From: Bacteroidia bacterium
Lineage (GTDB): Bacteria > Bacteroidota > Bacteroidia > Bacteroidales > Prolixibacteraceae
Direction of reading: 5' to 3'
Length of the DNA stretch: 33,840 nt
Assembly (NCBI GenBank): GCA_026391655.1
Contig: JAPLDR010000101.1
Span: forward strand, 1-33,840
Shown here one piece after another: positions 25,619-33,840 of the stretch. The position numbers and the translations under genes are program-made. Position 1 is the stretch's first letter. Each line of letters opens with the position of its first letter. The notes beneath the pieces were generated by a model, which saw only the letters and a program-made list of their open reading frames with translations, was not told where the DNA came from and ran no database searches.

Positions 25619-25808
25619 TAAAAAAAATCGGTAGAAGTAAAAAACCCGGCAATTTTTCTTACTTAATACCTGACTTTATCTGTCTGATCGTTTTTGTCAT
25701 AATTGCGGCGTGAGAAATCATATCTTTTGGTACTGAATTGAGATTGATCTCTTTTTGAAAAATATTATTTTACAAACCTGCTAGTATTTTGAATAGCTGA
25801 TCCCTGAT

Positions 25809-26831
25809 TTATTGATATTGGATATAGATGGGTTGCGGTTTCAGTTTCATCAGGTCTGGCGGTGTCAACATGCGATGAGGCGCTTTTCTCAGGTCGTTTT
25901 TGTAAAACAGTTTGAATCCGGTAAATTGTACGGGTTCCTGATAAATATATCGCTTATAGGTGCTGTATTTCAGTGTCGGCTCACCCCAACCATCCATGTT
26001 CATCACTATCTGTACTTCGGGGTGCAGTTTTATACTCTTGTAATTTCTAACCATCCCTTGCGTAAAGCGGTGCACTATAAGGATTTTAGGACTCAGGTGG
26101 TTTTCCTTTACCAGTTTGGCCAGGTATTCTGAGCAAAAATTAATGTCACTTTCATCCATTGTTCCTATTTTACGGCCCGGAATGTTGCCTTCCTTCATCG
26201 AAAATTCGGGGTCAATCCCCAAATGTACCTGGGGCATTTTTAGGTATTTCTCCAATTTAGGAACTTCATTTCTTACATTACTCAGTGCAACCTGTACGTC
26301 TAAAAAAACAATTGCATTTCCCATTTTGGCGATCGCCAATGCCGAATCAATCATACACGCAGGCATGCGTTTACAATATTGCCCATCTTTCATCGGAATA
26401 CCCTGCGCCACTGCGGCAATGTAATGGATGGCAGGTTGTACCGGAGTGGAAGGATCAACTTTTTCCCACGCCTTGACTTCAACATTTAATCTTTCCCACA
26501 TCTCCCTGGGCGGATATTCACCCAATATCCCCATTTTTCTCGAGTAGAGGTTACCATAAAAGGCAACAATCCTTTTGTAAGGCAGAACATGTCCAGCCAA
26601 AGGATAAGAGCGAAGATGGTTAGGCCATAACCCGGTAGTATCGCCGTTTGCCAGCGCATGTAGTTTTTTTTGAAATGCCACGGTATCTATCGATATGGCT
26701 TTCGTTTCCGGTATTTGGATGGTCGATTTTTCTCCGGATTTTTTTCCGGGTTTTTTTTCTGTTTTCTGATTGCATCCGGTAAGGATAAAAAGAAAGGTAA
26801 GGGTTAACGGAATAAAGTGTTTGTAGCTCAT
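25809..26831 (-). CDS. Conserved lipoprotein of unknown function
   Basis: 340 aa with lipobox LTGC (Cys at about residue 20) and a Lys-rich linker. Distinctive segments are YKRIVAFYGNLYSRKMGILG, PAIHYIAAVAQGIPMKDG, IVFLDVQVALSNVRNEVP, HLGIDPEFSMKEG and ILIVHRFTQGMVRNY. Alternating beta/alpha blocks with acidic ends suggest a TIM-barrel-like fold, but no assigned catalytic residues can be given. It is last in a probable operon with a polysaccharide deacetylase and a serine hydrolase, so a cell-wall or glycan role is possible. Confidence 0.75.
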   Translation of the reverse strand: MSYKHFIPLTLTFLFILTGCNQKTEKKPGKKSGEKSTIQIPETKAISIDTVAFQKKLHALANGDTTGLWPNHLRSYPLAGHVLPYKRIVAFYGNLYSRKMGILGEYPPREMWERLNVEVKAWEKVDPSTPVQPAIHYIAAVAQGIPMKDGQYCKRMPACMIDSALAIAKMGNAIVFLDVQVALSNVRNEVPKLEKYLKMPQVHLGIDPEFSMKEGNIPGRKIGTMDESDINFCSEYLAKLVKENHLSPKILIVHRFTQGMVRNYKSIKLHPEVQIVMNMDGWGEPTLKYSTYKRYIYQEPVQFTGFKLFYKNDLRKAPHRMLTPPDLMKLKPQPIYIQYQ

Positions 26832-26913
26832 AAATGAAAGTGGAAAATTGTGGAAAGTTAATAAAGTCTTTTGTTCTTGTTCATGATTCCTGGTTCTTAG
26901 GGTCTTTTATTTT

Positions 26914-27768
26914 TTACTTTTCAAATGTTCGGTGCATCGATTTAAGCAGACCTTGTGATGTACATTCCGGAACAATCATTCTGCGAACGGTTTGTAAGGG
27001 TACGACTGGATCGCGTTTTGAATAAAGCGTAAACGAAAGCTTAAAATATTTGCTTAGCTCCTCTGCACCTTTGTGGTCATAAACGCCATTCGGATAAGCC
27101 CAGTATTCAACCGCCTTGCCAACAATACCTTCCAATTTATTTTTTGGCTCTGCCACCTGTTTTTGCCAGTCAGCCGCTTCCTTATATTTGATCACCATCG
27201 TATGATCCCAACTGTGCAGTCCAATGGTATGGCCGGCTTTTGCCAGCTGTGTAATTTGATCGGTTGTCATGTAATTCTTCTTGTTATACGTGATGGTCAT
27301 GATAAAGAAGACGCCTCTGAATCCATACTTTTCCATTACGGGAGCCGCAATCGTGGAATGTTCCAATCTTGAATCATCAAAGGTTATCATAACAGGTTTT
27401 TCAGGTAATGTTTTATTATAAACCAGGTAGTCATATAATTGAGCGGGAGAGATGTAGTGGTAACCACTATCGGCCAGTATCTTCATATGCGCGGTAAATG
27501 TTGCCGGGCTTACCCTGTATTCGCTTTTAATGCCATCTGCAATACGGTGATAACAGAGAACAGGCACTTCCGGTTTGGCATAAACCTGGGCCGAAGTATT
27601 AACGGACTGTTTGACAACGACACTGTCTTTTACTGCCACCGCATTGATTGCTGTACCTGAGTTTCCAGTTTGTTGGCGTTGATTTGCGTGGTTACAACTG
27701 ATAACTACCAATCCCAATAATACCGCACTGATAAGGATATATTTTCTTCTCATTTTATTTTGTATCAT
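26914..27768 (-). CDS. Polysaccharide deacetylase lipoprotein (NodB-type)
   Basis: 284 aa, lipidated at about C25 (VISC). The carbohydrate esterase 4 (NodB) domain starts near residue 68 (VPVLCYHRIADG). Motif 1 is TFDDS with D131 and D132, and motif 2 is HSWDH with H185 and H189, so the catalytic Asp and zinc-binding triad are present. It should remove N- or O-acetyl groups from a surface or wall polymer. Its ATG overlaps the stop of the upstream serine hydrolase (ATGA), indicating coupling. Confidence 0.9.
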   Translation of the reverse strand: MIQNKMRRKYILISAVLLGLVVISCNHANQRQQTGNSGTAINAVAVKDSVVVKQSVNTSAQVYAKPEVPVLCYHRIADGIKSEYRVSPATFTAHMKILADSGYHYISPAQLYDYLVYNKTLPEKPVMITFDDSRLEHSTIAAPVMEKYGFRGVFFIMTITYNKKNYMTTDQITQLAKAGHTIGLHSWDHTMVIKYKEAADWQKQVAEPKNKLEGIVGKAVEYWAYPNGVYDHKGAEELSKYFKLSFTLYSKRDPVVPLQTVRRMIVPECTSQGLLKSMHRTFEK

Positions 27769-29107
27769 TTCTTCATTGATTGATAAATCACCTCTTGTAT
27801 CCTGGTTCGTATATTCATTTTCGCCAGTTTATTTACTGCATCATTGGGATATGTACGATTACTTAAGAAGACATATACGAACCTGTTAACCGGATCTACC
27901 CAGCAACATGTTCCTGTATAGCCCGTATGACCGGACTGTGCTTCGGATTTCCGGGAACAGGTTTGTCGTAACCAAGGTAACGTCTTCCACTTTTCGAAGT
28001 GGTCGTTGAAAAGATCCTGCATGTTTCTGCGCTAAGGTAACGCTTTCCGTCCATCTCACCTTTATTAAGTAACATCTGATATACTATTGCAACATCACTG
28101 GCCGAAGCAAATAAACCGGCATTACCCGCGACTCCACCCAAAAAGGCGGCATCCGGATCCTGAGCATAACCTTGTAAGACTCCGTTACGCAGGAAATCCT
28201 TTATAAACGTGGGTGCGATATCTTTCTTTTGATGAGTTCGCAAAGGAAGATAAGCCATGTGGTTTAGTTTCATTGGTGTATAGAATTCCTTGTCCAGGAA
28301 TACATCCATCGGTATACCGCAGACAATCTCCGCAATTTCTTTCAGTAATATAAAGTTCACACTACTATAAAGATAAGTCTTGCTTCTTAGGTGTGTATTT
28401 GCAATCATCTTCATCGCTTCCCGATGGAAGCTATTGTGCAGATAGAAACTGTCCGATACCTGCAAGCTATATTCTGCCGTAGGAATTTTGGACACCCAAT
28501 CTTCTTTGTATTTAATGTTTGTACAACCCATATGAACAGTATGATCCTTGTCTTTTGTTGTGGCTAAGCGATAGCATGAAAGGTCGCCAGGTAAACCTGA
28601 TTCATGAAACAGCAGCTCTTTTATCGTGATGTTTTCCTTGTCCGTACCACGAAGGAAAGGAAGATACCTGGATGCCTTATCGGTTAGTTTGATTTGACCA
28701 TTGTCGTAAAGTTTCATGATAGCGAGCAATGTTCCCGTTGTCTTCGAAAGGGAAGCTATATCATACATGGTGGTCGGCGTCACCTTTTGTGTCGCCTCGT
28801 AGGTATAGTATCCAAAACACTTATCATAAATTGTTTTACCTTCTTTCATAACTAATACCTGACACCCGGGCAAAGCCCTGGCTTTAATGCCGTACTTTAC
28901 AATTGAATCAATGCGGGCCAAAGTTATTGAACTCATCCCAACATCTTCAGGTGAATAAAGAGTAGAATTATTTGGGTTGATATTGTCTTTTCCTGTGGCG
29001 GAGGAAGCACCATTTGCCTTGGCACGGGCAAAAAAATCATTCCCTGCCTGATCCATTGTAATTATGGAAAATAAAAAGACGAGTAATAGGATTAATTGCT
29101 TTTTCAT
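27765..29107 (-). pseudogene. Serine hydrolase (beta-lactamase/PBP family) with frameshift
   Basis: Starting from ATG 29107 (MKKQLILLLVFLFSIITM, signal peptide), the first frame has the SxxK site S119-LS-K122 and YSSVN in place of YxN, then runs out of frame at TAG 27896 after NPKHSPVIRA. The rest, including GHTGYTGTCCWVDP, the KTG-like HTG box and the C-terminal helix, continues one base earlier in another frame to 27765. A one-base deletion near 27930-27960 explains this. Restored, it would be about 447 aa. Without the shift the third active-site motif is lost. A sequencing error cannot be ruled out; no slippery heptamer is seen. Confidence 0.8.
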
Positions 29108-29220
29108 GGTTAACGTTTTACTCTGTTCAGTGCAGTTCCCATCCAAAGTCGGGTTAGAAACCAGTATGCTGGTCTTTTTGTTTTATGTTGTTGTATCTTT
29201 ATCGAAAACGGCGCTATGCT

Positions 29221-29253
29221 AAAAAAAGAAGGTTAAACATTGCTGCTTAACCC
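29221..29253 (-). terminator. Terminator downstream of tRNA-Pro
   Basis: A short stem (GGTTAA / TTAACC) with T-rich 3' tail TTCTTTTTTT on the minus strand. Confidence 0.6.
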
Positions 29254-29269
29254 TTTGATTTTCAATTTG

Positions 29270-29345
29270 TCGGGGTGACAGGATTTGAACTTGCGACCCC
29301 TCGCCCCCCAGACGAGTACTCTAAACCAAGCTGAGCTACACCCCG
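29270..29345 (-). tRNA. tRNA-Pro (anticodon GGG)
   Basis: 76 nt. Acceptor stem CGGGGTG/CACCCCG, D-arm GCTC...GAGT, anticodon stem CTCGT/GCGAG with loop CTGGGGG giving anticodon GGG, T-loop TTCAAAT. The discriminator base is A; CCA is not encoded. The T-stem GCAAG/CCTGT has one A-C mismatch. On the minus strand between the serine hydrolase and trxB. Confidence 0.95.
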
Positions 29346-29425
29346 AATTGTTTACGTTGTTCGACGCGCCTGCAAAAGTAATCCGCTTTTTTCTTTTTGC
29401 AAATGTTTCTGTTCAAATATTAATT

Positions 29426-29433
29426 TAACTTTG
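29426..29433 (+). promoter_or_regulatory. -7 box of trxB
   Basis: TAACTTTG, a perfect TAnnTTTG match 23 bp before the ATG at 29457. The -33 element is not clear. Confidence 0.5.
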
Positions 29434-29456
29434 GAAAAACAAAAAGATCAAAACAA

Positions 29457-30458
29457 ATGGAATTATTTAAACCAATGAATATTGCTGAAAATCAGTCTAA
29501 AACTATAAAACCTGATGGTAAATCAGAGCATGTGAAATGTTTGATTATTGGTTCGGGACCGGCAGGTTTCACGGCTGCAATTTATGCTGCACGGGCCAAT
29601 CTTAGTCCCGTGTTGTATGAAGGGTTGCAACCCGGAGGACAATTAACCACAACTACTGAAGTTGAAAATTTTCCGGGATATCCGCAAGGAGTTACAGGAC
29701 CAGTAATGATGGAAGATCTAAAGGCTCAGGCCTTAAGATTTGGAACAGATGTTCGGTGGGGATTGGCAACTGCCGCTGATTTTACGGGTTCTGTTCACAA
29801 GATTACGATTGATGGAGAAAAAGTGATTGAGGCAGATACTGTTATTATTGCCACAGGTGCAACAGCTCAATATCTGGGAATTTCGGATGAGCAGAAATAT
29901 GCCGGTTCGGGAGTTTCTGCCTGTGCAACCTGCGACGGTTTTTTCTACAGAGGGAAAGATGTAGCAGTAGTAGGCGGTGGTGATACGGCCTGTGAAGAAG
30001 CCATTTACCTTGCCGGACTTTGCCGCAAGGTTTATCTGATTGTTCGTCGCGATGTTTTAAGAGCTTCGAAAGTGATGCAGGAGCGGACACTGAAAACGCC
30101 GAATATTGAAATACTGTGGAAACACCAGACCCAAGGTTTATTTGGAAACGGCGTTGTTGAAGGGGTTGATTTAATTAAGAACAAAGGGGAGACGATAGAA
30201 ACAACTGCAAAGATCAAGGTGGATGGTTTCTTTCTGGCAATAGGGCATATCCCTAATTCTGATATCTTTAAGTCGTTTATTGAGACTGATGAAGTTGGGT
30301 ACATCAAAACGATTGGCGATTCTTCAAAAACGAACGTAGATGGTGTATTTGCCTGCGGCGATGTGATGGATCATATATATCGTCAGGCGGTTACTGCTGC
30401 AGGTTCAGGATGTAAAGCTGCAATTGATGCTGAAAGGTATCTCTCTGAAAAAAAATAA
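29457..30458 (+). CDS. trxB: Thioredoxin reductase
   Basis: 333 aa, close to the usual 310-330, with a short N-terminal extension (an alternative ATG lies at 29475). FAD motif CLIIGSGPAGFTAAIYAARA, redox-active CATC in SACATCDGF, NADPH motif VAVVGGGDTACEEA, and the FAD-binding FACGDVMD near the end. It is a cytoplasmic flavoenzyme that reduces thioredoxin with NADPH. It has its own -7 box and a shared terminator with the convergent gene downstream. Confidence 0.95.
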   Translation: MELFKPMNIAENQSKTIKPDGKSEHVKCLIIGSGPAGFTAAIYAARANLSPVLYEGLQPGGQLTTTTEVENFPGYPQGVTGPVMMEDLKAQALRFGTDVRWGLATAADFTGSVHKITIDGEKVIEADTVIIATGATAQYLGISDEQKYAGSGVSACATCDGFFYRGKDVAVVGGGDTACEEAIYLAGLCRKVYLIVRRDVLRASKVMQERTLKTPNIEILWKHQTQGLFGNGVVEGVDLIKNKGETIETTAKIKVDGFFLAIGHIPNSDIFKSFIETDEVGYIKTIGDSSKTNVDGVFACGDVMDHIYRQAVTAAGSGCKAAIDAERYLSEKK

Positions 30459-30505
30459 AGCTCAGAAAAGGACGGAAGTCATTTGCCTTCTGTCTTTTAA
30501 CTTTC

Positions 30506-30541
30506 AAAAAAAATGCCTCCCGAAACGAGAGGCATTTTTTT
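30506..30541. terminator. Bidirectional terminator between convergent genes
   Basis: Stem ATGCCTC/GAGGCAT extended by A and T runs on both sides, with a loop of nine bases. It ends trxB and the convergent alpha-oxoamine synthase gene. Confidence 0.88.
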
Positions 30542-30555
30542 ATGAGTTATAGCTT

Positions 30556-31803
30556 TTAGCGAGAAATCTGTGCAAATTTGTTACCTGCATATTTCCCGGA
30601 TTCAAGGTTTTTACGAACTTCCGAAAATGCTTTAATCGTATATTCAACATCCTCGATTGTATGTATTGAGGTGGGAATCAGACGCAATAATAACTGGCCT
30701 TTCGGGATAACCGGGTATACGACGATTGAACAGAAAATATTATAGTTTTCACGAAGATCCATTACAACGTTTGTTCCTTCAGGTACGCTTCCTGAGAGAT
30801 AAACCGGCGTAACAGGTGAATTGGTAACGCCTAAATCGAAGTTTTCTGCTTTCAAACCCGCCTGAAGAGCGCGGACAATCACCCAAAGTTTTTCTCTTAA
30901 TTCTGGTTCGGTACGGATCAGCTCAAGACGTTTGAGCAATCCCAATACCATTGCCATGGGAAGCGATTTCGCAAATGTTTGTGAACGCATATTGTAGCGC
31001 AAATAATCGCATACTTCTTCGCTACTTGCGATGAAAGCACCAATTCCGGCCATTGCTTTAGCAAATGTTCCGAAATACATATCAATTCCATCCTGAACGC
31101 CAAAGTGTTCTCCTGTTCCGGCTCCAGTAGGTCCCATTGTTCCGAAACCGTGGGCATCATCAACAAGAAACCTGAAGCTAAACTCACTTTTTAGTGCAAC
31201 AATTTCATCCAGTTTTCCACAATCACCGGCCATCCCAAATACGCCTTCTGAAATTACCAGAATACCTCCGCCTGTTTTTTGAGCCAGGGTCGTGGCATGT
31301 TCCAGTTGTTTACGTAAGCTGTTCATGTCGTTGTGCTGAAAAACAAAGCGTTTACCCATATGCAATCTGACGCCGTCAAGAATACATGCATGGGCTTCGG
31401 CATCATATACCACCACATCGTTGCGACCACAAATGGCATCGATTATTGATATCATCCCCTGGTAACCGAAGTTAAGCAAGAATGCATCTGGCTTACTGAC
31501 AAAACTGGCAAGTTGCCGTTCCAATTCTTCGTGCATGCTGGTCTGACCCGACATCATTCTTGCCCCCATCGGATAGGCAAGACCATATTGTGCAGCTGCC
31601 AACGAATCTGCTTTTCTGACTTCAGGGTGATTAGCCAGGCCGCAATAGTTATTGAGACTCCAGTTTAATACCTCTTTGCCCCTGAATTTCATTCTGGATC
31701 CAATTTCACCTTCTAATTTAGGAAATGAAAAATAACCATGAGCTTCTTTCTGGTATTGACCAAGGTTACCCTTGTCTGTTTTGAATTTTTCAAAAATATC
31801 CAC
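30556..31803 (-). CDS. PLP-dependent alpha-oxoamine synthase, likely serine palmitoyltransferase
   Basis: 415 aa with a GTG start at 31803; no in-frame ATG fits better. Motifs of the alpha-oxoamine synthase family: NYCGLANHPEVRK, DAFLLNFGYQG, FLVDDAHGFGTMG with the Asp for the pyridine nitrogen, and YFGTFAKAMAG with the PLP lysine. In Bacteroidota this form with the FEKFKTDKGNLGQYQKEAHG start is often the serine palmitoyltransferase that begins sphingolipid synthesis; KBL (glycine C-acetyltransferase) or BioF are alternatives. A -7 box lies 30 bp upstream. Confidence 0.85.
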   Translation of the reverse strand: MDIFEKFKTDKGNLGQYQKEAHGYFSFPKLEGEIGSRMKFRGKEVLNWSLNNYCGLANHPEVRKADSLAAAQYGLAYPMGARMMSGQTSMHEELERQLASFVSKPDAFLLNFGYQGMISIIDAICGRNDVVVYDAEAHACILDGVRLHMGKRFVFQHNDMNSLRKQLEHATTLAQKTGGGILVISEGVFGMAGDCGKLDEIVALKSEFSFRFLVDDAHGFGTMGPTGAGTGEHFGVQDGIDMYFGTFAKAMAGIGAFIASSEEVCDYLRYNMRSQTFAKSLPMAMVLGLLKRLELIRTEPELREKLWVIVRALQAGLKAENFDLGVTNSPVTPVYLSGSVPEGTNVVMDLRENYNIFCSIVVYPVIPKGQLLLRLIPTSIHTIEDVEYTIKAFSEVRKNLESGKYAGNKFAQISR

Positions 31804-31833
31804 GATTGTTTTGATTTTATTTTAAAAACTATG

Positions 31834-31841
31834 CAAAAGTA
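31834..31841 (-). promoter_or_regulatory. -7 box of the alpha-oxoamine synthase gene
   Basis: TACTTTTG on the minus strand, perfect TAnnTTTG, 30 bp before the GTG. No -33 TTG. Confidence 0.5.
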
Positions 31842-32043
31842 TACTTTTTTATATTCCGGCACTAATAGTTCAGAAATTGATTTTCCCTGAATTAAATCAT
31901 GATTGTTAATTATTCATCGTGAGCAACCATTTAAAGGGTTAACTAATCATTGTATTGTCGGACGCATAAACACATGATTAATATTGCTATATACGTTTCA
32001 TTTATTACCCAAAAAAATGATGTGCCAGATTGTTGAAAAAATG

Positions 32044-32051
32044 TATCTTTG
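32044..32051 (+). promoter_or_regulatory. -7 box of bamD, unusually close to the start
   Basis: TATCTTTG, perfect TAnnTTTG, ending 4 nt before the ATG at 32056. The transcript would start at or beside the ATG, so the mRNA may be leaderless. Confidence 0.5.
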
Positions 32052-32055
32052 CAAA

Positions 32056-32880
32056 ATGATTCTAAAAGTGAAAAATATCCTTTGGGCAAGCCTGCTTTTT
32101 ATGGCTCTTTCCTGCGGCGAATATCAGAAGGTAGTCAAAAGTACTGACTATGAATACAAACTGAAAAAAGCCAAAGAGTATTATGAGAATAAAGAATACA
32201 GTCGCTCCTCGCAGCTTTATCAGGAATTGGTCAACATTTATCGTGGTACAAGCCGCGCAGACCAGATTTACTATTATTTAGCCAAGAGTTGCTACGGACA
32301 AAGGGATTATGTTTTGGCCAGTCACTATTTCAGGCAATTGCTTAAGGAATTTCCTCGCAGTGAGTATAATGAAGAGGCTCAGTTCCTGATTGGCTACTGT
32401 TATTTTATGGATTCGCCAACAGCGCGGCTCGATCAAAAAACAACGCAGGATGCAATTGATGCATTACAATTATTCATCAATATTTTCCCTGCCAGTACCA
32501 GAGTTGCCGAAGCAAATAAGCTTATTGACGAAATGAGGGAAAAGCTGGTTTACAAATCGTATTTATCCGGAAAATTATATTACGATCTTGCCGATTACCG
32601 CGCTGCAGTTATCTCGTTGACCAACAGTATTAAAGAGTATCCTGATTCAAAATATCGTGAAGAACTGATGTATTATTTGCTGAAAGCAAAATATCTTCTG
32701 GGCGAAAACAGTATTGATGAAAAGAAACGCGAACGATTAAATAGTGCTTTGGATGAGTATTTTACTTTTACAGATGAGTTTCCGGAAAGTAAATATCGCA
32801 AAGAAGCTGATCGATACTTTGCAAGTACAAAGAAATTGATGAACCTTAGTGATGAAGAGATTAATAAAACACAAAAATAG
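32056..32880 (+). CDS. bamD: Outer-membrane assembly lipoprotein BamD
   Basis: 274 aa from ATG 32056, the only start giving a lipoprotein signal (ILWASLLFMALSCGEY, lipobox ALSC). The frame is open from 31984, but that part overlaps the likely promoter. TPR-like repeats are visible (YYENKEYSRSSQLYQELV, RGTSRADQIYYYLAKSCYG, FRQLLKEFPRSEYNEEAQFL, PDSKYREELMYYLLKAKYLL). It is a subunit of the BAM complex that folds beta-barrels into the outer membrane. Head of the conserved block bamD-rpoZ-coaBC. Confidence 0.92.
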   Translation: MILKVKNILWASLLFMALSCGEYQKVVKSTDYEYKLKKAKEYYENKEYSRSSQLYQELVNIYRGTSRADQIYYYLAKSCYGQRDYVLASHYFRQLLKEFPRSEYNEEAQFLIGYCYFMDSPTARLDQKTTQDAIDALQLFINIFPASTRVAEANKLIDEMREKLVYKSYLSGKLYYDLADYRAAVISLTNSIKEYPDSKYREELMYYLLKAKYLLGENSIDEKKRERLNSALDEYFTFTDEFPESKYRKEADRYFASTKKLMNLSDEEINKTQK

Positions 32881-32882
32881 AT

Positions 32883-33209
32883 ATGGATTATAAAAAAACA
32901 AAGGCTGCTATAACCACTATTCCAAGGGATTTAAATGAATTGGAAGCATTTACAGGTAATATCTATGAGTCATTGATGGTGATTGCAAAACGTGCCAACC
33001 AGATCAATGCCGAATTGAAAGAAGAATTGAACACCAAACTTCAGGAATTCGCCTCATTTACTGATAATCTGGAAGAAGTATTCGAGAATCGCGAACAGAT
33101 CGAGATATCGCGTTACTACGAAAAGTTACCAAAACCCACACTTATTGCTTACGAGGAGTTTAAAGAGGGTCAGATTTATTATCGTAATCCTGCAAAAGAG
33201 AAGAAATAA
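32883..33209 (+). CDS. rpoZ: RNA polymerase omega subunit (Bacteroidota type)
   Basis: 108 aa, starting 2 nt after the bamD stop. The N-terminal RPB6-like region holds GNIYESLMVIAKRANQINAE; the tail is the longer acidic form seen in Bacteroidota. It stabilises core RNA polymerase. Position between bamD and coaBC supports the call. Confidence 0.9.
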   Translation: MDYKKTKAAITTIPRDLNELEAFTGNIYESLMVIAKRANQINAELKEELNTKLQEFASFTDNLEEVFENREQIEISRYYEKLPKPTLIAYEEFKEGQIYYRNPAKEKK

Positions 33210-33292
33210 CAATCGATTATAGTTATTTCCTTAATAAGATTTTATACGGGAATTGTCAGCCGGAATTCAACCATTAAAACCTTTTGTCGCGG

Positions 33293-33840
33293 ATGCAACT
33301 TCAGGGAAAAAAAATCATTCTTTGTATCACAGGGAGTATAGCAGCCTACAAGGCTGCATATCTTTTAAGGGGACTAATGAAGCAAGGCGCTGAGGTACAG
33401 GTTGTAATGACTCCATATGCCAAAGAATTTATTTCCGCTTTAACGTTGTCGACACTATCAGGACGCCCAGTTTTAAGTGAATTTTTTACCCGAAACGATG
33501 GTCTATGGAATAGCCATGTTGATTTGGGATTATGGGCTGATCTTCTTATTGTCGCTCCGGCAACTGCTGCCACGATGGGAAAGATGGCGAATGGTATTTG
33601 TGATAATCTATTGGTAACTACTTATTTGTCGGCTAAATGCCCCGTTATGATTGCCCCTGCAATGGATCTCGATATGTTACAGCATCCATCCACTAAGCGG
33701 AATATAGAACTATTGAAATCCTATGGAAATATTATAATCGAACCGGCAACCGGAAAGCTTGCCAGCGGTCTTTCGGGTAAGGGAAGAATGGAAGAGCCGG
33801 AAGTTATTGTTGGTATGATAGTTGACTATTTTACTGAAAA
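33293..33840 (+). CDS. coaBC: CoaBC, phosphopantothenoylcysteine decarboxylase domain, 5' part
   Basis: 182 codons to the window edge, start ATG 33293, 83 bp after rpoZ. The flavodoxin-like CoaC domain is visible: KKIILCITGSIAAYKAAYLL, HVDLGLWADLLIVAPATA with its active-site His, GKMANGICDNLL, and CPVMIAPAMDLDML with the PAMD/PXMNXXMW-type motif. The CoaB half lies outside. It makes 4'-phosphopantetheine for coenzyme A with FMN. Truncated only by the window. Confidence 0.93.
   Translation, partial: MQLQGKKIILCITGSIAAYKAAYLLRGLMKQGAEVQVVMTPYAKEFISALTLSTLSGRPVLSEFFTRNDGLWNSHVDLGLWADLLIVAPATAATMGKMANGICDNLLVTTYLSAKCPVMIAPAMDLDMLQHPSTKRNIELLKSYGNIIIEPATGKLASGLSGKGRMEEPEVIVGMIVDYFTE

Noticed and set aside
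27896-28022. Programmed -1 frameshift in the serine hydrolase
   Set aside because: No X-XXY-YYZ slippery heptamer or downstream structure is visible near the crossing point; a deletion or error is simpler.

Overview
The window comes from a Bacteroidota chromosome, most likely the Bacteroidales/Marinilabiliales side. Pointers are TAnnTTTG-type -7 boxes, few Shine-Dalgarno sequences, the bamD-rpoZ-coaBC block typical of the phylum, a DUF5777-type beta-barrel, many lipoproteins and Tat-like 'RRxFxK' secreted enzymes, and AT-rich spacers with short hairpin terminators. No plasmid, phage or CRISPR signature is visible.

Layout: (1) 1-4564, minus strand: two related secreted TIM-barrel glycoside-hydrolase-like proteins (the first cut by the window edge), separated by a non-coding block with a long palindrome and a MITE-like element. 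(2) 4769-9770: a small secreted protein, a three-gene plus-strand operon (RraA-like, double-thioredoxin, sugar isomerase/epimerase-like), an Hsp20 chaperone and a small membrane protein. (3) 9967-11844: a cold-shock protein and a GH29 alpha-L-fucosidase. (4) 11845-22190: a dense cytochrome island of seven c-type cytochrome genes with about 45 heme-c sites (including CX3CH and CX4CH variants), a b561-type membrane cytochrome and an outer-membrane-barrel candidate. (5) 22463-24199: an FNR-like regulator with an N-terminal cysteine cluster and an AraC regulator. (6) 24230-29107: a Gfo/Idh/MocA oxidoreductase, an uncharacterised lipoprotein, a polysaccharide deacetylase and a frameshifted serine hydrolase. 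(7) 29270-33840: tRNA-Pro(GGG), thioredoxin reductase, an alpha-oxoamine synthase (probably serine palmitoyltransferase), bamD, rpoZ and the start of coaBC.

How the genes may work together: the cytochrome island has parts for each envelope layer. At the inner membrane are a NapC/NirT-like heptaheme protein, a 19-heme c/b fusion of CbcL-like architecture, a b561 protein and a tail-anchored heptaheme protein. The periplasm has tetraheme and monoheme cytochromes. At the outer membrane are a beta-barrel and two heme lipoproteins, one with a collagen-like spacer. No terminal reductase is recognisable, so the electron acceptor is unknown; extracellular or cross-envelope electron transfer is a hypothesis. 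Next to it lies an FNR-like regulator. A perfect TTGAT-N4-ATCAA palindrome and two copies of a 30-bp element made of TTGATATA direct repeats 22 bp apart lie upstream of three cytochrome genes, which suggests a local oxygen or redox regulon.
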